Shown one piece after another: positions 52,597 to 60,801 of a DNA stretch of 64,000 bases (positions are counted from its first letter, which is position 1; the number at the start of each line of letters is the position of its first letter). The DNA is from Halococcus saccharolyticus DSM 5350 (GTDB lineage Archaea > Halobacteriota > Halobacteria > Halobacteriales > Halococcaceae). A program made the position numbers and the translations under genes. Below the pieces are notes generated by a model, which searched no databases, was not told the origin of the DNA, and worked only from the letters and a program-made list of their open reading frames with translations. The stretch is from NCBI RefSeq assembly GCF_000336915.1, contig NZ_AOMD01000016.1:1-64000 (forward strand), read 5' to 3'.

Positions 52597-53526
52597 ATGC
52601 CGACTCCCCGGCCGAGCACGTTCTCGATCGTCGCGCGAGATCCCGACCAGAATGCGGTGGGCGTCGCGGTCCAGTCGAAGTTCGTCAGCGTGGGCTCCGT
52701 GGTCCCGTTCGCGAGCGCCGACGCGGGCGCGATCGCGACCCAGAGCTTCGCGAACGTCGCCTACGGCCCCGACGGACTCGATCTGCTGCGCGAGGGCCAC
52801 TCGGCGAGCGAGGTCGTCGAGCGACTGACCGAAGCCGACGAGGACGCGCCCGATCGCCAGGCAGGCGTCGTGGGCCAGGACGGCTCGGTCGCGGCGTTCA
52901 CCGGCGAGGACTGCTTCGCGTACGCGGGCGACATCCAGGGCGACTCCTATACCGTCCAGGGCAACATTCTCGAAAACCCCGACACCCTCGAAGCGATGGC
53001 CGAGACCTACGAAACCACCGAGGGTGGTCTGCCCGAGAAACTCATCGCCGCGCTGCAGGCGGGCAACGAGGCCGGCGGCGACAAGCGCGGCGAACAGAGC
53101 GCGGCGCTCTACGTGGTGAAACCTGACGGGGGGTACGACGGCGGCAACGACCGCTGGATCGATGTCCGTGTCGACGACCACGAGCACCCGATCGACGAAC
53201 TCGAACGTGTCTTCCGGCTGTACGACGTCACGCTGCTCGAACGCGAACCGCCAGCCGAAACCCGAAATCTCGACGGCGAAACTGCCGAAGCGGTCGCGGC
53301 GGCGCTCGGCGCGGCAGGATTCGACGGTGCGACGCCTGATGGATCGTTCGACGAGACCGATCGCGAAGCGCTCGAAGCGTTTCGAGGAGCGAACAACTTC
53401 GAGAACCACTCGCACGACGTCATCGAGGACGCGCTCGCCCACGGTTGGAACGATGCCGAGGGGAAGGACGAGACGCGTCTCGTGAACGCTGTCTGGCACG
53501 GCCTCTCGCGGCTCGACCGAGCGTAA
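52597..53526 (+). CDS. DUF1028 family protein with C-terminal helical domain
   Basis: A 309-residue protein. Residues 1-~215 are DUF1028, an Ntn-hydrolase-like fold: STFSIVARDPDQNAVGVAVQ, then ADAGAIATQSFANVAYGPDG, YTVQGNILENPDTLEAM and RGEQSAALYVVKPDGGYD. Residues about 245-300 resemble a peptidoglycan-binding-like helical module often attached to this family (GFDGATPDGSFDETDREALE). A hydrolytic role is plausible; the substrate is unknown. No signal peptide is visible. Confidence 0.85.
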   Translation: MPTPRPSTFSIVARDPDQNAVGVAVQSKFVSVGSVVPFASADAGAIATQSFANVAYGPDGLDLLREGHSASEVVERLTEADEDAPDRQAGVVGQDGSVAAFTGEDCFAYAGDIQGDSYTVQGNILENPDTLEAMAETYETTEGGLPEKLIAALQAGNEAGGDKRGEQSAALYVVKPDGGYDGGNDRWIDVRVDDHEHPIDELERVFRLYDVTLLEREPPAETRNLDGETAEAVAAALGAAGFDGATPDGSFDETDREALEAFRGANNFENHSHDVIEDALAHGWNDAEGKDETRLVNAVWHGLSRLDRA

Positions 53527-53605
53527 TGTCGTTCATCGGGCAAATTCGACAACCCGACGCGACATCTGACGACGATACCGATTCGTCCGCGACGATCACG
53601 ACACT

Positions 53606-53718
53606 AGTGAGAGACCGCGAGCCACACCCTCCCCAGCCGACTCCTTCGTTCGCTGCGCTCACTCGCTCATCCCTCGCGCGAGTCGCGCGCCGTGGGCGCG
53701 CTCCCGCGCGTCACCGCC
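53606..53718. repeat. Family-B hairpin element, copy B2
   Basis: AGCCACACCCTCCCCAGCCG, TCATCCCTCGCGCGAGTC and GCGCTCCCGCGCG are shared with B1 and B3. The variable slot holds GCGCGCC-GTG-GGCGCGC (53685-53701), seven perfect pairs. It lies between the DUF1028 gene and a 48-codon gene; nothing else is visible in the 298-base gap 53527-53824. Confidence 0.75.
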
Positions 53719-53824
53719 GGCCACTGGTGTAGATTCCCGACGAGGCATCGAGCACTCGCGGCGCGAGTAGTTCGGCTGCGACCGACGGGTCAAGGTTCTT
53801 GACGCGCTCGCCCGTACTCGGGAT

Positions 53825-53971
53825 ATGCGCTCCGAAGAGGAGATTCGCGACCAGTACGAGTTTCTCATGGAGGAGTTGGACGACGAGGAGATGAACCACG
53901 AGGGCGTCAGGCAGATGTTCACCTACTACCGCCGCGCCCTCGGGTGGGCGCTCGAAGAGGAGCATATGTGA
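53825..53971 (+). CDS. 48-residue acidic small protein
   Basis: A short ORF (MRSEEEIRDQYEFLMEEL to YRRALGWALEEEHM) with typical haloarchaeal acidic composition, strong third-position GC bias and a predicted two-helix fold. ATG is preceded by TTGACGCGCTCGCCCG...GGAT. It is too well composed to be chance, and I recall similar small haloarchaeal proteins, but no function. It stands alone between a family-B element and the structured interval. Confidence 0.65.
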   Translation: MRSEEEIRDQYEFLMEELDDEEMNHEGVRQMFTYYRRALGWALEEEHM

Positions 53972-53984
53972 GCACTGGCCGATA

Positions 53985-54100
53985 GCGTTAAGTGTGACTG
54001 TCCGTTGGGTATGAGTGACGCTTCGCTTGGAGGGCCGAAGCGTCAGCGGGGACCAATTCAGGGCGGCAAGCCGCCGACGCGGGCTTTTCTCCCGCGCCGG
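53985..54100 (+). ncRNA. Candidate structured RNA: three consecutive hairpins behind a TATA-like box
   Basis: A TATA-like GCGTTAAGTG (about 53985) lies about 28 bases before hairpin 1, TGACGCTTCG (54016-54025) pairing perfectly with 54036-54045 around a ten-base loop. Hairpin 2 is GGCGG-CAAG-CCGCC (54062-54075 region) and hairpin 3 CGCGGG-CTTTTCT-CCCGCG (54078-54096). No convincing ORF covers it. It could be a small RNA, or the end of a decayed IS200/IS605-type element. The rest of the gap (54100-54290) shows nothing clear. Confidence 0.35.
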
Positions 54101-54338
54101 CTGCTTTCCTATGATCTACGAAACCAAGTGGCGACGCTTGCGATCGATCGTCACTGACATGACTTCTCATATATCGTGACGGTGATGCTGGTGAGTGGTT
54201 GATACGATCGAACCGAGTGACGGATGAAACCCTCGTAAATCCGATGTGGATCACGTATTGTGCTCGGTACCGTCGTTCCCGGCGGTGGACAGTTCCGACA
54301 TATTTATGATAATCAAACACATATTGGTGAATCATATC

Positions 54339-54614
54339 ATGCACGATCTCACCGGCTTTCAGCGCGACCTGTTGTACACCATCGCGGGCCAGGACGAACC
54401 ACACGGTCTGGCAGTCAAAGAAGAGCTCGAGGAGTACTACGAGTCCGAGATACACCACGGGCGGCTGTATCCGAATCTCGATACGCTGGTCGAGAAGGGA
54501 CTGGTCGAAAAGGGTCAGCTCGACCGGCGGACCAACTACTACGATCTCACTCGCCGCGGCCGCCGCGAGATCGACGCGCGCCGCGAGTGGGAATCGCAGT
54601 ACGTCGACGTCTGA
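54339..54614 (+). CDS. PadR-like winged-helix regulator
   Basis: A 91-residue DNA-binding protein of the PadR/PhiH1-repressor-like type common in haloarchaea. FQRDLLYTIAGQDEPHGLAV, EIHHGRLYPNLDTLVEKGLV and the wing TNYYDLTRRGRREIDARREW are typical. MHDLTGFQ was chosen as start. The upstream region is AT-rich (ATATTTATGATAATC at about 54299), a strong TATA candidate; the start would then be about 35 bases from it. It may regulate the aminotransferase 60 bases downstream or act elsewhere. Confidence 0.88.
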   Translation: MHDLTGFQRDLLYTIAGQDEPHGLAVKEELEEYYESEIHHGRLYPNLDTLVEKGLVEKGQLDRRTNYYDLTRRGRREIDARREWESQYVDV

Positions 54615-54673
54615 TGCAAGTATTGACCGAACCACAACGAATTAGTTAAGACCCCGGCCCGTCCGACGGCTAC

Positions 54674-56002
54674 ATGGACCGTGATACTGCGGAGCCACGC
54701 GTCCGGGGGTTCCCGGGCGAGCGAGCCACGGAGTGGGTCGATCGCCAGCACCGTGTCGCCGCGCCGAGCACCCACGTCTACGAGTTCGTCTGGGACCCGA
54801 CCGCCCCCGCTGACGGCCCGTTCTGCACCGACGTCGACGGCAACGTTCTGATGGATTTCACCTGCCACGTCGGGGCCGCACCGCTCGGGTACAACAACCC
54901 CAAGATCATGGAGCCGATGGCGGAGTTCGATCTCGTGGATCCGCTGAAGATCGCGGGTCACGACTTTTATGTGGGATCGGGACCGGCCGACGATCCCGAC
55001 TTCCCGGGGCCGGCAGGGTTGATGGAGCGACTGACCGACATCACCGGCGAGTACGGGATGGATAGCGTCTTTCTCTCGAACTCCGGTGCGGAGGCGGTCG
55101 AGAACGCGATCAAGATCTGCTACGACGGCGGTGGCTCGTATGGGATCACCTTCGAAGGCGCGTTCCACGGCCGAACGCTCGGTGCGCTCTCGCTCAATCG
55201 ATCGAAGCAGGTGTACCGCCGCGACTTTCCCGAAGTTTCGGGGATCCACGACGTGCCGTTCTGCCGAGATCGATCCTGTGACGCCGACTCCTGCTCGTGT
55301 GGCTTTTTCGCCGGGGACACATCACAGCTCCGTCGGATGCTGAGCGAAGCGGCCGGCTCGGTCGCGCCCGACGAGGTCGCCTATCTCATCATGGAACCGA
55401 TCCAGGGCGAAGGGGGGTATCACCCACCGAGCGAGGCGTTCATGACCGAAGTCGCCGCGGTCTGTGAGGAGTACGACATCGCGCTCGTGGCCGACGAGAT
55501 CCAGTCGGGAATGGGACGAACGGGCGAATGGTGGGGTGCGGACCACTACCCGATCGAGCCCGACGTCATCACCGCAGCGAAAGGACTCCGAGTCGGGGCG
55601 ACGATCTCGCGGTCGGACGTGTTCCCCGAGGAGGAAGGCCGGCTCTCCTCGACGTGGGGCGCGGGCGACATCCTCTCCTCGATGCAGGGGGCGCTCACGA
55701 TCGACGCCATCCAAGAACACGATCTCCTCGCGAACGCGACCGAACGCGGCCGTCAGTTCACCGAGCGCGTCGTCGACGCCGACCCCGAGCCAGTGGTCGA
55801 CGTGCGCGGCAAGGGCCTGATGCTGGCGCTCGAATTCGACACGCCGGAGGCCCGCGACGCCGCACTCGAACGTGCGTTCGAACGCGGCCTGCTCACGCTC
55901 GCCTGTGGTCACAAGACGCTCCGGGTCCTCCCGCCGCTCGACGTCACCGAGCGCGAGATAGACCTCGGTGCGAACCTGCTGCTTGACGCGATCGCCGCTT
56001 AA
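54674..56002 (+). CDS. Class III PLP aminotransferase
   Basis: A 442-residue omega-aminotransferase of the GabT/ornithine type. LSNSGAEAVENAIKICYDGG and FEGAFHGRTLGALSLNRSKQ are the PLP phosphate and ring regions; LIMEPIQGEGGYHPPSEAF and LVADEIQSGMGRTGEWWG precede the PLP lysine K303 in TAAKGLRVGA. A cysteine-rich insertion, FCRDRSCDADSCSCGFFAGD (about residues 197-216), is unusual and could bind a metal. Substrate (4-aminobutyrate, ornithine or other) cannot be told. It overlaps the convergent gene's stop by four bases. Confidence 0.88.
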   Translation: MDRDTAEPRVRGFPGERATEWVDRQHRVAAPSTHVYEFVWDPTAPADGPFCTDVDGNVLMDFTCHVGAAPLGYNNPKIMEPMAEFDLVDPLKIAGHDFYVGSGPADDPDFPGPAGLMERLTDITGEYGMDSVFLSNSGAEAVENAIKICYDGGGSYGITFEGAFHGRTLGALSLNRSKQVYRRDFPEVSGIHDVPFCRDRSCDADSCSCGFFAGDTSQLRRMLSEAAGSVAPDEVAYLIMEPIQGEGGYHPPSEAFMTEVAAVCEEYDIALVADEIQSGMGRTGEWWGADHYPIEPDVITAAKGLRVGATISRSDVFPEEEGRLSSTWGAGDILSSMQGALTIDAIQEHDLLANATERGRQFTERVVDADPEPVVDVRGKGLMLALEFDTPEARDAALERAFERGLLTLACGHKTLRVLPPLDVTEREIDLGANLLLDAIAA

Positions 56003-56406
56003 ACGATCTCGTTGTCTCGGAGGAGATCGGCGAGAACGTGGACGTAGAGCACCGCACCGGTCATGATACCGAGTCGCCGATCGATCAATCCTGTGAGCAC
56101 GGTGAGGGGACCAGCGATGAAGACGTGGCTCAGCAGTCGGAGGTTCGCCATCCCGCCGGTGCCCTCGAACAGGTTCTTCTGATCGAAGAACACACGCTTT
56201 GGGTCCCGGAGACAGTTCCGGACGTGTCGCCAGTCGCCGACACGGAGTCGTGCGAGCAGGAAGTGATCGAGGTCGATCAGCACGCCGAGACTCAGCCCGT
56301 AGCCAGCGAGCGCCGCTCGTTGACCCGAGGAACAGCGATCGCCGACCGCTGCGAGTACTGCACCGGCGACTGGAAGACTGAGCAGAAAGTGTTCACCTGA
56401 TTTCAT
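55999..56406 (-). CDS. Conserved membrane protein of unknown function
   Basis: A 135-residue protein with three to four hydrophobic segments (about residues 8-24, 32-50, 85-105 and 112-128). The motif VLIDLDHFLLARLRVGDW, with an Asp-Leu-Asp-His stretch, recalls the DUF457/YdjM-type 'inner-membrane metal-dependent hydrolase' family, in which a DxDH-like motif follows a membrane segment. FFDQKNLFEGTGGMANLRLL lies in a loop. Function unknown. Confidence 0.65.
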   Translation of the reverse strand: MKSGEHFLLSLPVAGAVLAAVGDRCSSGQRAALAGYGLSLGVLIDLDHFLLARLRVGDWRHVRNCLRDPKRVFFDQKNLFEGTGGMANLRLLSHVFIAGPLTVLTGLIDRRLGIMTGAVLYVHVLADLLRDNEIV

Positions 56407-56449
56407 TCTTTCGGCCAGTCACGCCGGAATACTACGGGTGTTTCGGTGT

Positions 56450-57964
56450 TCATCTGACGTCCCCGACATCGAACCGAGGCCCGTCGTCGGTGTCCTCGAT
56501 CGTGACACCGAGCGCTTCGAGATCGGCTCGGAGGTCGTCGGCCCGCTCGTAGTTGCCTGCCGCGCGCTCGGATTCACGGACGTCGAGCACGAGTTCGACC
56601 AGTTCGTCGGCGAGGTGGACTGTCCCATCGCCGTTGGCCTCACCGTCTGCACCGCTGCCGCCGAACACGAGACCCAGGACCTCGCCGCCGAGTTCCTCGA
56701 ACGCCTCGATCGCCGCCTTGAGTCCGCGGTAGTCGTACACTTCGTTCGCGTCGAGGTGAGCGTTGAGAGCGGTCGCCATCTCGGAGAGCGCCGACAGCGC
56801 TGCGCGGGTGTTGAAGTCGTCGTCCATCGCGGTCTCGAAGGCCTCTTGGGCGTCCGTGACCGTCTCCCGTAGCTCTCCATCCTCGACTTTCGCCCGTGCG
56901 TCGGGGCCGTCGATGGCTGCGATAGCGCGCTCGTGGGCGCGTTCGAGGCGCTCCCAGCGGTCTGCTGCCTCTTCGATGGTGGCGTCACTGTAGGTCTGTC
57001 GTTGGCTGTACGACGCCGATAGCAGGAACGTTCGCACGACGTTCGCGCCGAGATCCGCGACCGCCTCGTCGACGGTGGCGTAGTTCCCGAGACTCGAACT
57101 CATCTTCTCGTCGTCGGTTTCGAGCAGCCGGACGTGAAGCCAGTAGCGCGCGAACGTCTCCCCGGTGGCGGCCTCGCTCTGAGCGATCTCGTTTTCGTTG
57201 TGAGGGAACGCGATGTCCTGGCCGGCGACGTGAATGTCGAGGGTTTCGCCGAGAGTGGCCATGCTCATCGCCGAGCACTCGATATGCCATCCTGGACGGC
57301 CCTCTCCCCAGGGGGAGTTCCACGTCTCGCCGCTCGACTCGTCGATCGAATCGGCGTCCGCCGGCCGGTGGTTGGTGAGGTCCTCGGGCGGCACGGCCCC
57401 GGCCTTCCAGAGTGCGAAGTCCGCAGGGTGGCGTTTCTCGGCTCGCTCGTCGGGATCGCCCTGCCCTTGGAGTTCCTCGGTGTTCTGGTTCGAGAGTTTC
57501 CCGTATTCCTCGAATTCGGTGACGTCGAAGTACACCGACCCACTCGACTCGTAGGCGTACCCTTTCTCGATCAGGGTCTCGACGAGATCGATGATCTCGG
57601 GGACGTGCTCCGAAACGCGGGGGTAGACCTCCGCGCGCTTGAGATTGAGCGAGCGCATGTCGCGGACGGTCTCGCGGATGAACGTTCGGGCGACTGCGTC
57701 CTCCGAGTCGCCGCGCTCGTCGGCCCCGATCTGCGCGACGATCTTCTCGTTCACGTCGGTGAAGTTCTCGACGTGGCGGACGTCGTAGCCACGGGCGGAG
57801 AGCCAGCGGTCCATCACGTCGGCGTGAACCCACAGGCGCGCGTGGCCGAGGTGTGCCGGAGCGGACACCGTGAGCCCACAGACGTAGAGCAACACCGACT
57901 CGGGATCAGCTGGCTCGAACGGCTCTTTCTCCCCGGACAGCGTGTTCGTCACGCGCAGCGTCAT
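56450..57964 (-). CDS. cysS: Cysteinyl-tRNA synthetase
   Basis: A 504-residue class I aminoacyl-tRNA synthetase charging tRNA-Cys. VCGLTVSAPAHLGHARLW carries a zinc-ligand cysteine and the HIGH-type motif (HLGH); WHIECSAMS and the HNENE block give further zinc/active-site residues; the KMSKS loop reads KMSSSLGN, as in many haloarchaeal enzymes. The C-terminal anticodon-binding region contains a Gly/Asp-rich insert (about 445-460). ATG at 57964 was used; a GTG three bases earlier is possible. Confidence 0.95.
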   Translation of the reverse strand: MTLRVTNTLSGEKEPFEPADPESVLLYVCGLTVSAPAHLGHARLWVHADVMDRWLSARGYDVRHVENFTDVNEKIVAQIGADERGDSEDAVARTFIRETVRDMRSLNLKRAEVYPRVSEHVPEIIDLVETLIEKGYAYESSGSVYFDVTEFEEYGKLSNQNTEELQGQGDPDERAEKRHPADFALWKAGAVPPEDLTNHRPADADSIDESSGETWNSPWGEGRPGWHIECSAMSMATLGETLDIHVAGQDIAFPHNENEIAQSEAATGETFARYWLHVRLLETDDEKMSSSLGNYATVDEAVADLGANVVRTFLLSASYSQRQTYSDATIEEAADRWERLERAHERAIAAIDGPDARAKVEDGELRETVTDAQEAFETAMDDDFNTRAALSALSEMATALNAHLDANEVYDYRGLKAAIEAFEELGGEVLGLVFGGSGADGEANGDGTVHLADELVELVLDVRESERAAGNYERADDLRADLEALGVTIEDTDDGPRFDVGDVR

Positions 57965-57990
57965 CACTCCCTCCTACGTGGGCCGGCGTT

Positions 57991-58515
57991 TCAATCCGTC
58001 GGAGTCCGTACTTCCGGAACCGCAGACAGCGCGTCCTCGACGAGCCGCACCGCATCGGGGCCGTCGCGGCGCTCGACCGTCACGAGCAGCGTGTCGCCAG
58101 CGACGCCCGCCGCGGCGACGCCGATCTCTTCGACAGCGAGCCGATCGAGTACGGTCGCGAGCGCCCGGGCGTCGACCGCGCCGGTCGCGAGGACGCCTGT
58201 CAGCGAGCCGCCGTCGACGAGCTCGGCCCCACCAACTGCGAGCAGCACGTCCTGCTCGTCGGCAGCACCGCTCCTGGCTTCGTCCTCGCTCTCGACACCG
58301 AGACCGCTCCGCATCGTCACTCGTGCCTCGCGGGGTGCGGTCTCGTACTCGGGAAGATCCTCGGCGTAACGGCGGAGTGCGGCTGTGACCGCGTCGGTTT
58401 CGCCCACGTCGAGAAATCGGGCGGCGGCGGTGTAGTTCACGATTCCGGCGCGGAGCGCGTGATGGACGAATGGGACCTGCCGGACCGCCGTGCGGGTGTC
58501 GGCTGCAAGCGACAT
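57991..58515 (-). CDS. Conserved haloarchaeal protein, possible ACT-like regulator
   Basis: A 174-residue protein. The N-terminal part (VPFVHHALRAGIVNYTAAAR, then LDVGETDAVTAALRRYAEDL) looks like a helical DNA- or protein-binding segment, and the C-terminal half (EEIGVAAAGVAGDTLLVTVE) has the alternating pattern of an ACT-like domain. The ORF could run further upstream, but that part translates the family-B element, so MSLAADTRT is the real start. It lies 26 bases upstream of cysS and probably shares its transcript. Confidence 0.7.
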   Translation of the reverse strand: MSLAADTRTAVRQVPFVHHALRAGIVNYTAAARFLDVGETDAVTAALRRYAEDLPEYETAPREARVTMRSGLGVESEDEARSGAADEQDVLLAVGGAELVDGGSLTGVLATGAVDARALATVLDRLAVEEIGVAAAGVAGDTLLVTVERRDGPDAVRLVEDALSAVPEVRTPTD

Positions 58516-58644
58516 ATCTCGATCAACAGCCGGTGTAGCGAAAAATTCGACGAATTTGGGGTCACGACTGCGCTCACAAAGATCGTCAGCAGTCCGCAAA
58601 AATCGTCGAATCGTGCGACTCGTCGACCACAAGTCACGACACAA

Positions 58645-58762
58645 ATGAGAACCGCAAGCCACACTCTCCCCAGCCGATTCGCTCCGCTCGGTCTTCGACC
58701 TCGCGTCACTCATCCCTCGCACGAGTCGCGCACCTCTGGTGCGCTCCCGAGCGCCAACCGTC
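58645..58762. repeat. Family-B hairpin element, copy B3
   Basis: Flanks AGCCACACTCTCCCCAGCCG, CTCATCCCTCGCACGAGTCG and GCGCTCCCGAGCG match B1 and B2. The variable slot holds GCGCACC-TCT-GGTGCGC (58728-58744), seven perfect pairs. It lies in the 348-base divergent gap between the ACT-like gene and cbiX; a TATA-like stretch for cbiX (CCAATAAGCCTACTG, about 58826) follows it. Confidence 0.75.
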
Positions 58763-58863
58763 ACCGTTCAGCCTCGACAGCCGGCTTGCGATCCGTCGTT
58801 TCGAGCAGCGGCTTTCCGGAGACGAAGCCAATAAGCCTACTGCGCCCTTCGAATCGACTAGTT

Positions 58864-59739
58864 ATGCCGGCGCTCGTCATCGCCGCCCACGGCTCACACT
58901 TGAACCCTGGCTCGCACGATCCGGCCTTCGCCCACGCCGACACGATACGCGGGGCCGGCGCGTTCGACGAGGTCCGCGAGGCGTTCTGGAAGGAAGAGCC
59001 CTCGTTCCGCGAGGTGCTTCGCACAGTGGAAAGCGAGGAGGTGTACGTCGTCCCGCTGTTCGTGAGCGAGGGCTACTTCACCGAGCAAGTCATCCCGCGC
59101 GAACTCCGCCTGGAGGGGTGGGACGTCGCGGACTGGGATTCCGATGGGACCGACGCCGACCACGTCACGCTCACCGCCGACGATGTCGGGAAAACCGTCC
59201 ACTACTGTGGACCCGTGGGAACCCACGAATCGATGACCGACGTGATCGTCCAGCGCGCTGAAACCGTCACCGGCGATCCCGACGTGGGCGAGGGGTTCGG
59301 GATCGCCGTCGTCGGTCACGGCACGGACCGCAACGAGAACTCCGCGAAGGCAATCGAGTACCACGCCGAGCGAGTCCGCGAGACCGGGCGGTTCGACGAG
59401 GTTCAGGCGCTATTCATGGACGAGGAACCCGAAGTCGACGACGTGACCGAGTACTTCGAGGCCGAGGACGTGGTGGTGGTCCCCCTCTTCGTCGCCGATG
59501 GGTATCACACCCAGGAGGACATCCCCGAGGACATGGGGCTGACCGACGATTACCGTGAGGGCTACGACGTGCCGGCCGCGGTCGACGACACCCGGATCTG
59601 GTACGCTGGCGCGGTCGGAACTGAGGCGCTGTTGGCCGACGTCCTCCTCGAACGTGCGGCCGACGCGGGCGCGGACGTCGGAAACGCGCTCGATCTCGTC
59701 CGCCAACGAACCCGTGGCACCGCCGCGGCGGGCGATTGA
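58864..59739 (+). CDS. cbiX: CbiX-type sirohydrochlorin chelatase
   Basis: A 291-residue two-repeat chelatase. Each half holds a catalytic-type histidine motif: IAAHGSHLNPGS near the N-terminus and VVGHGTDRNENS near residue 155; VVPLFVSEGYFTEQVIPRE and VVPLFVADGYHTQEDIPED are the matching metal-site regions. It should insert cobalt (or iron/nickel) into sirohydrochlorin for cobalamin or related cofactors. ATG at 58864 was chosen since upstream codons fall in the family-B element. Its TGA touches the ATG of the DR2241-like gene. Confidence 0.9.
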   Translation: MPALVIAAHGSHLNPGSHDPAFAHADTIRGAGAFDEVREAFWKEEPSFREVLRTVESEEVYVVPLFVSEGYFTEQVIPRELRLEGWDVADWDSDGTDADHVTLTADDVGKTVHYCGPVGTHESMTDVIVQRAETVTGDPDVGEGFGIAVVGHGTDRNENSAKAIEYHAERVRETGRFDEVQALFMDEEPEVDDVTEYFEAEDVVVVPLFVADGYHTQEDIPEDMGLTDDYREGYDVPAAVDDTRIWYAGAVGTEALLADVLLERAADAGADVGNALDLVRQRTRGTAAAGD

Positions 59740-60801
59740 ATGAACGACACCCAGTTGAACGCGCTCCGCGAGGCCGCCGCCGACGGTGTTTCGTGCGACG
59801 GGCTTCGAGTCGAGCGGACAGGCGAGGAGTACACTTTCGCGACCCCGGAGGCAACCCACGAGGGCCTCGACGAGGAGTCGCTCGACGCGCTCGCACAGGA
59901 AAACCCGTGGCTGGTCTCGAACTGGCACTTCTGGGCGGGTGCGAGCGAGACTCGCCGGGCGTACTGCCGGTGGATCGAGCGCGCCGATGAGCTCGGCGTG
60001 CGCGAGCGCTACGAAGCGCTCGTCGAGGGACTCTCCCGCGAGTGGGGTGAACTCCTCGTCACGGCCGGACTCGGCGAGGACGGCGAGCGCGTATACGAGC
60101 TCCGTCACGTCGACGACGTCGACACGGAGCCCGACGCGCTCGCACTCCACGACGACCCGCTCGATGCACGCGAGATCGCCACCGCCGACGAGGACGGCCG
60201 GTATCGGCCGTTGAAGACCGCCCCGACGCTTCGGCGCGGCTGGCGGTTCGCGGGGCTCGACGCCCGTGACCTCGTTCGCACAGTCGAATTCTTCTACCCG
60301 GCGACGGTGGCGAACTGGTCTCGTGAGCGCGAGGGCGACCTCGACGTGACCCACTTCCGCGAGACCGCAGACCGCCAGACCGGGATTTACCAGGTAGTCG
60401 ACGAACTCGACGCGGAGGGCGTCGAGAACCTCGCCGCCGCGTGCTGTGTCGACTCACAGTGTCTCAAGCGCCGCGAGTGGGACGAGGACGACGAAACGGA
60501 ACTCGACGTCCCGCGCGGCGACGGCGCGTTCCCGTGTCGGGAGCCGTGTTCGCTCGTGATCGCCGCCGCTCGGCAGTGGGCGATCCTCGAAAGCGAGGAG
60601 TCACGCACCTACGAATTCGAACTGACACCGAGCGAAAAGAACCAGATCGAGGACATCCTGGGTGCCGTCGCCGATGGCCGAACCGACGAGATCCGCGAGG
60701 CCGACGTCGCCGATGGAGCGAACCGCTATCGAGCGCGGTATCTCCGGGCGAAACGGACCGACGACGACGGGAACTTCGAGAACGTCGTCGAGCGTCAGTA
60801 A
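59740..60801 (+). CDS. DR2241-like iron-sulfur protein, CbiX partner
   Basis: A 353-residue protein of the DR2241 family, regularly next to or fused with CbiX. Cysteines in AACCVDSQCLKRREW and FPCREPCSLVIAAARQW could hold a [4Fe-4S] cluster. The N-terminal region (about 1-110) is helical with ALAQENPWLVSNWHFWAG. Its exact job is unknown; the strict coupling (stop and start adjacent, TGAATG) argues for a role in metal insertion or handling of the tetrapyrrole. It overlaps the convergent gene at 60795 by seven bases. Confidence 0.83.
   Translation: MNDTQLNALREAAADGVSCDGLRVERTGEEYTFATPEATHEGLDEESLDALAQENPWLVSNWHFWAGASETRRAYCRWIERADELGVRERYEALVEGLSREWGELLVTAGLGEDGERVYELRHVDDVDTEPDALALHDDPLDAREIATADEDGRYRPLKTAPTLRRGWRFAGLDARDLVRTVEFFYPATVANWSREREGDLDVTHFRETADRQTGIYQVVDELDAEGVENLAAACCVDSQCLKRREWDEDDETELDVPRGDGAFPCREPCSLVIAAARQWAILESEESRTYEFELTPSEKNQIEDILGAVADGRTDEIREADVADGANRYRARYLRAKRTDDDGNFENVVERQ

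Noticed and set aside
53972..54338. An intact insertion sequence in this gap.
   Set aside because: No transposase ORF is present; only hairpins that could be a remnant end.
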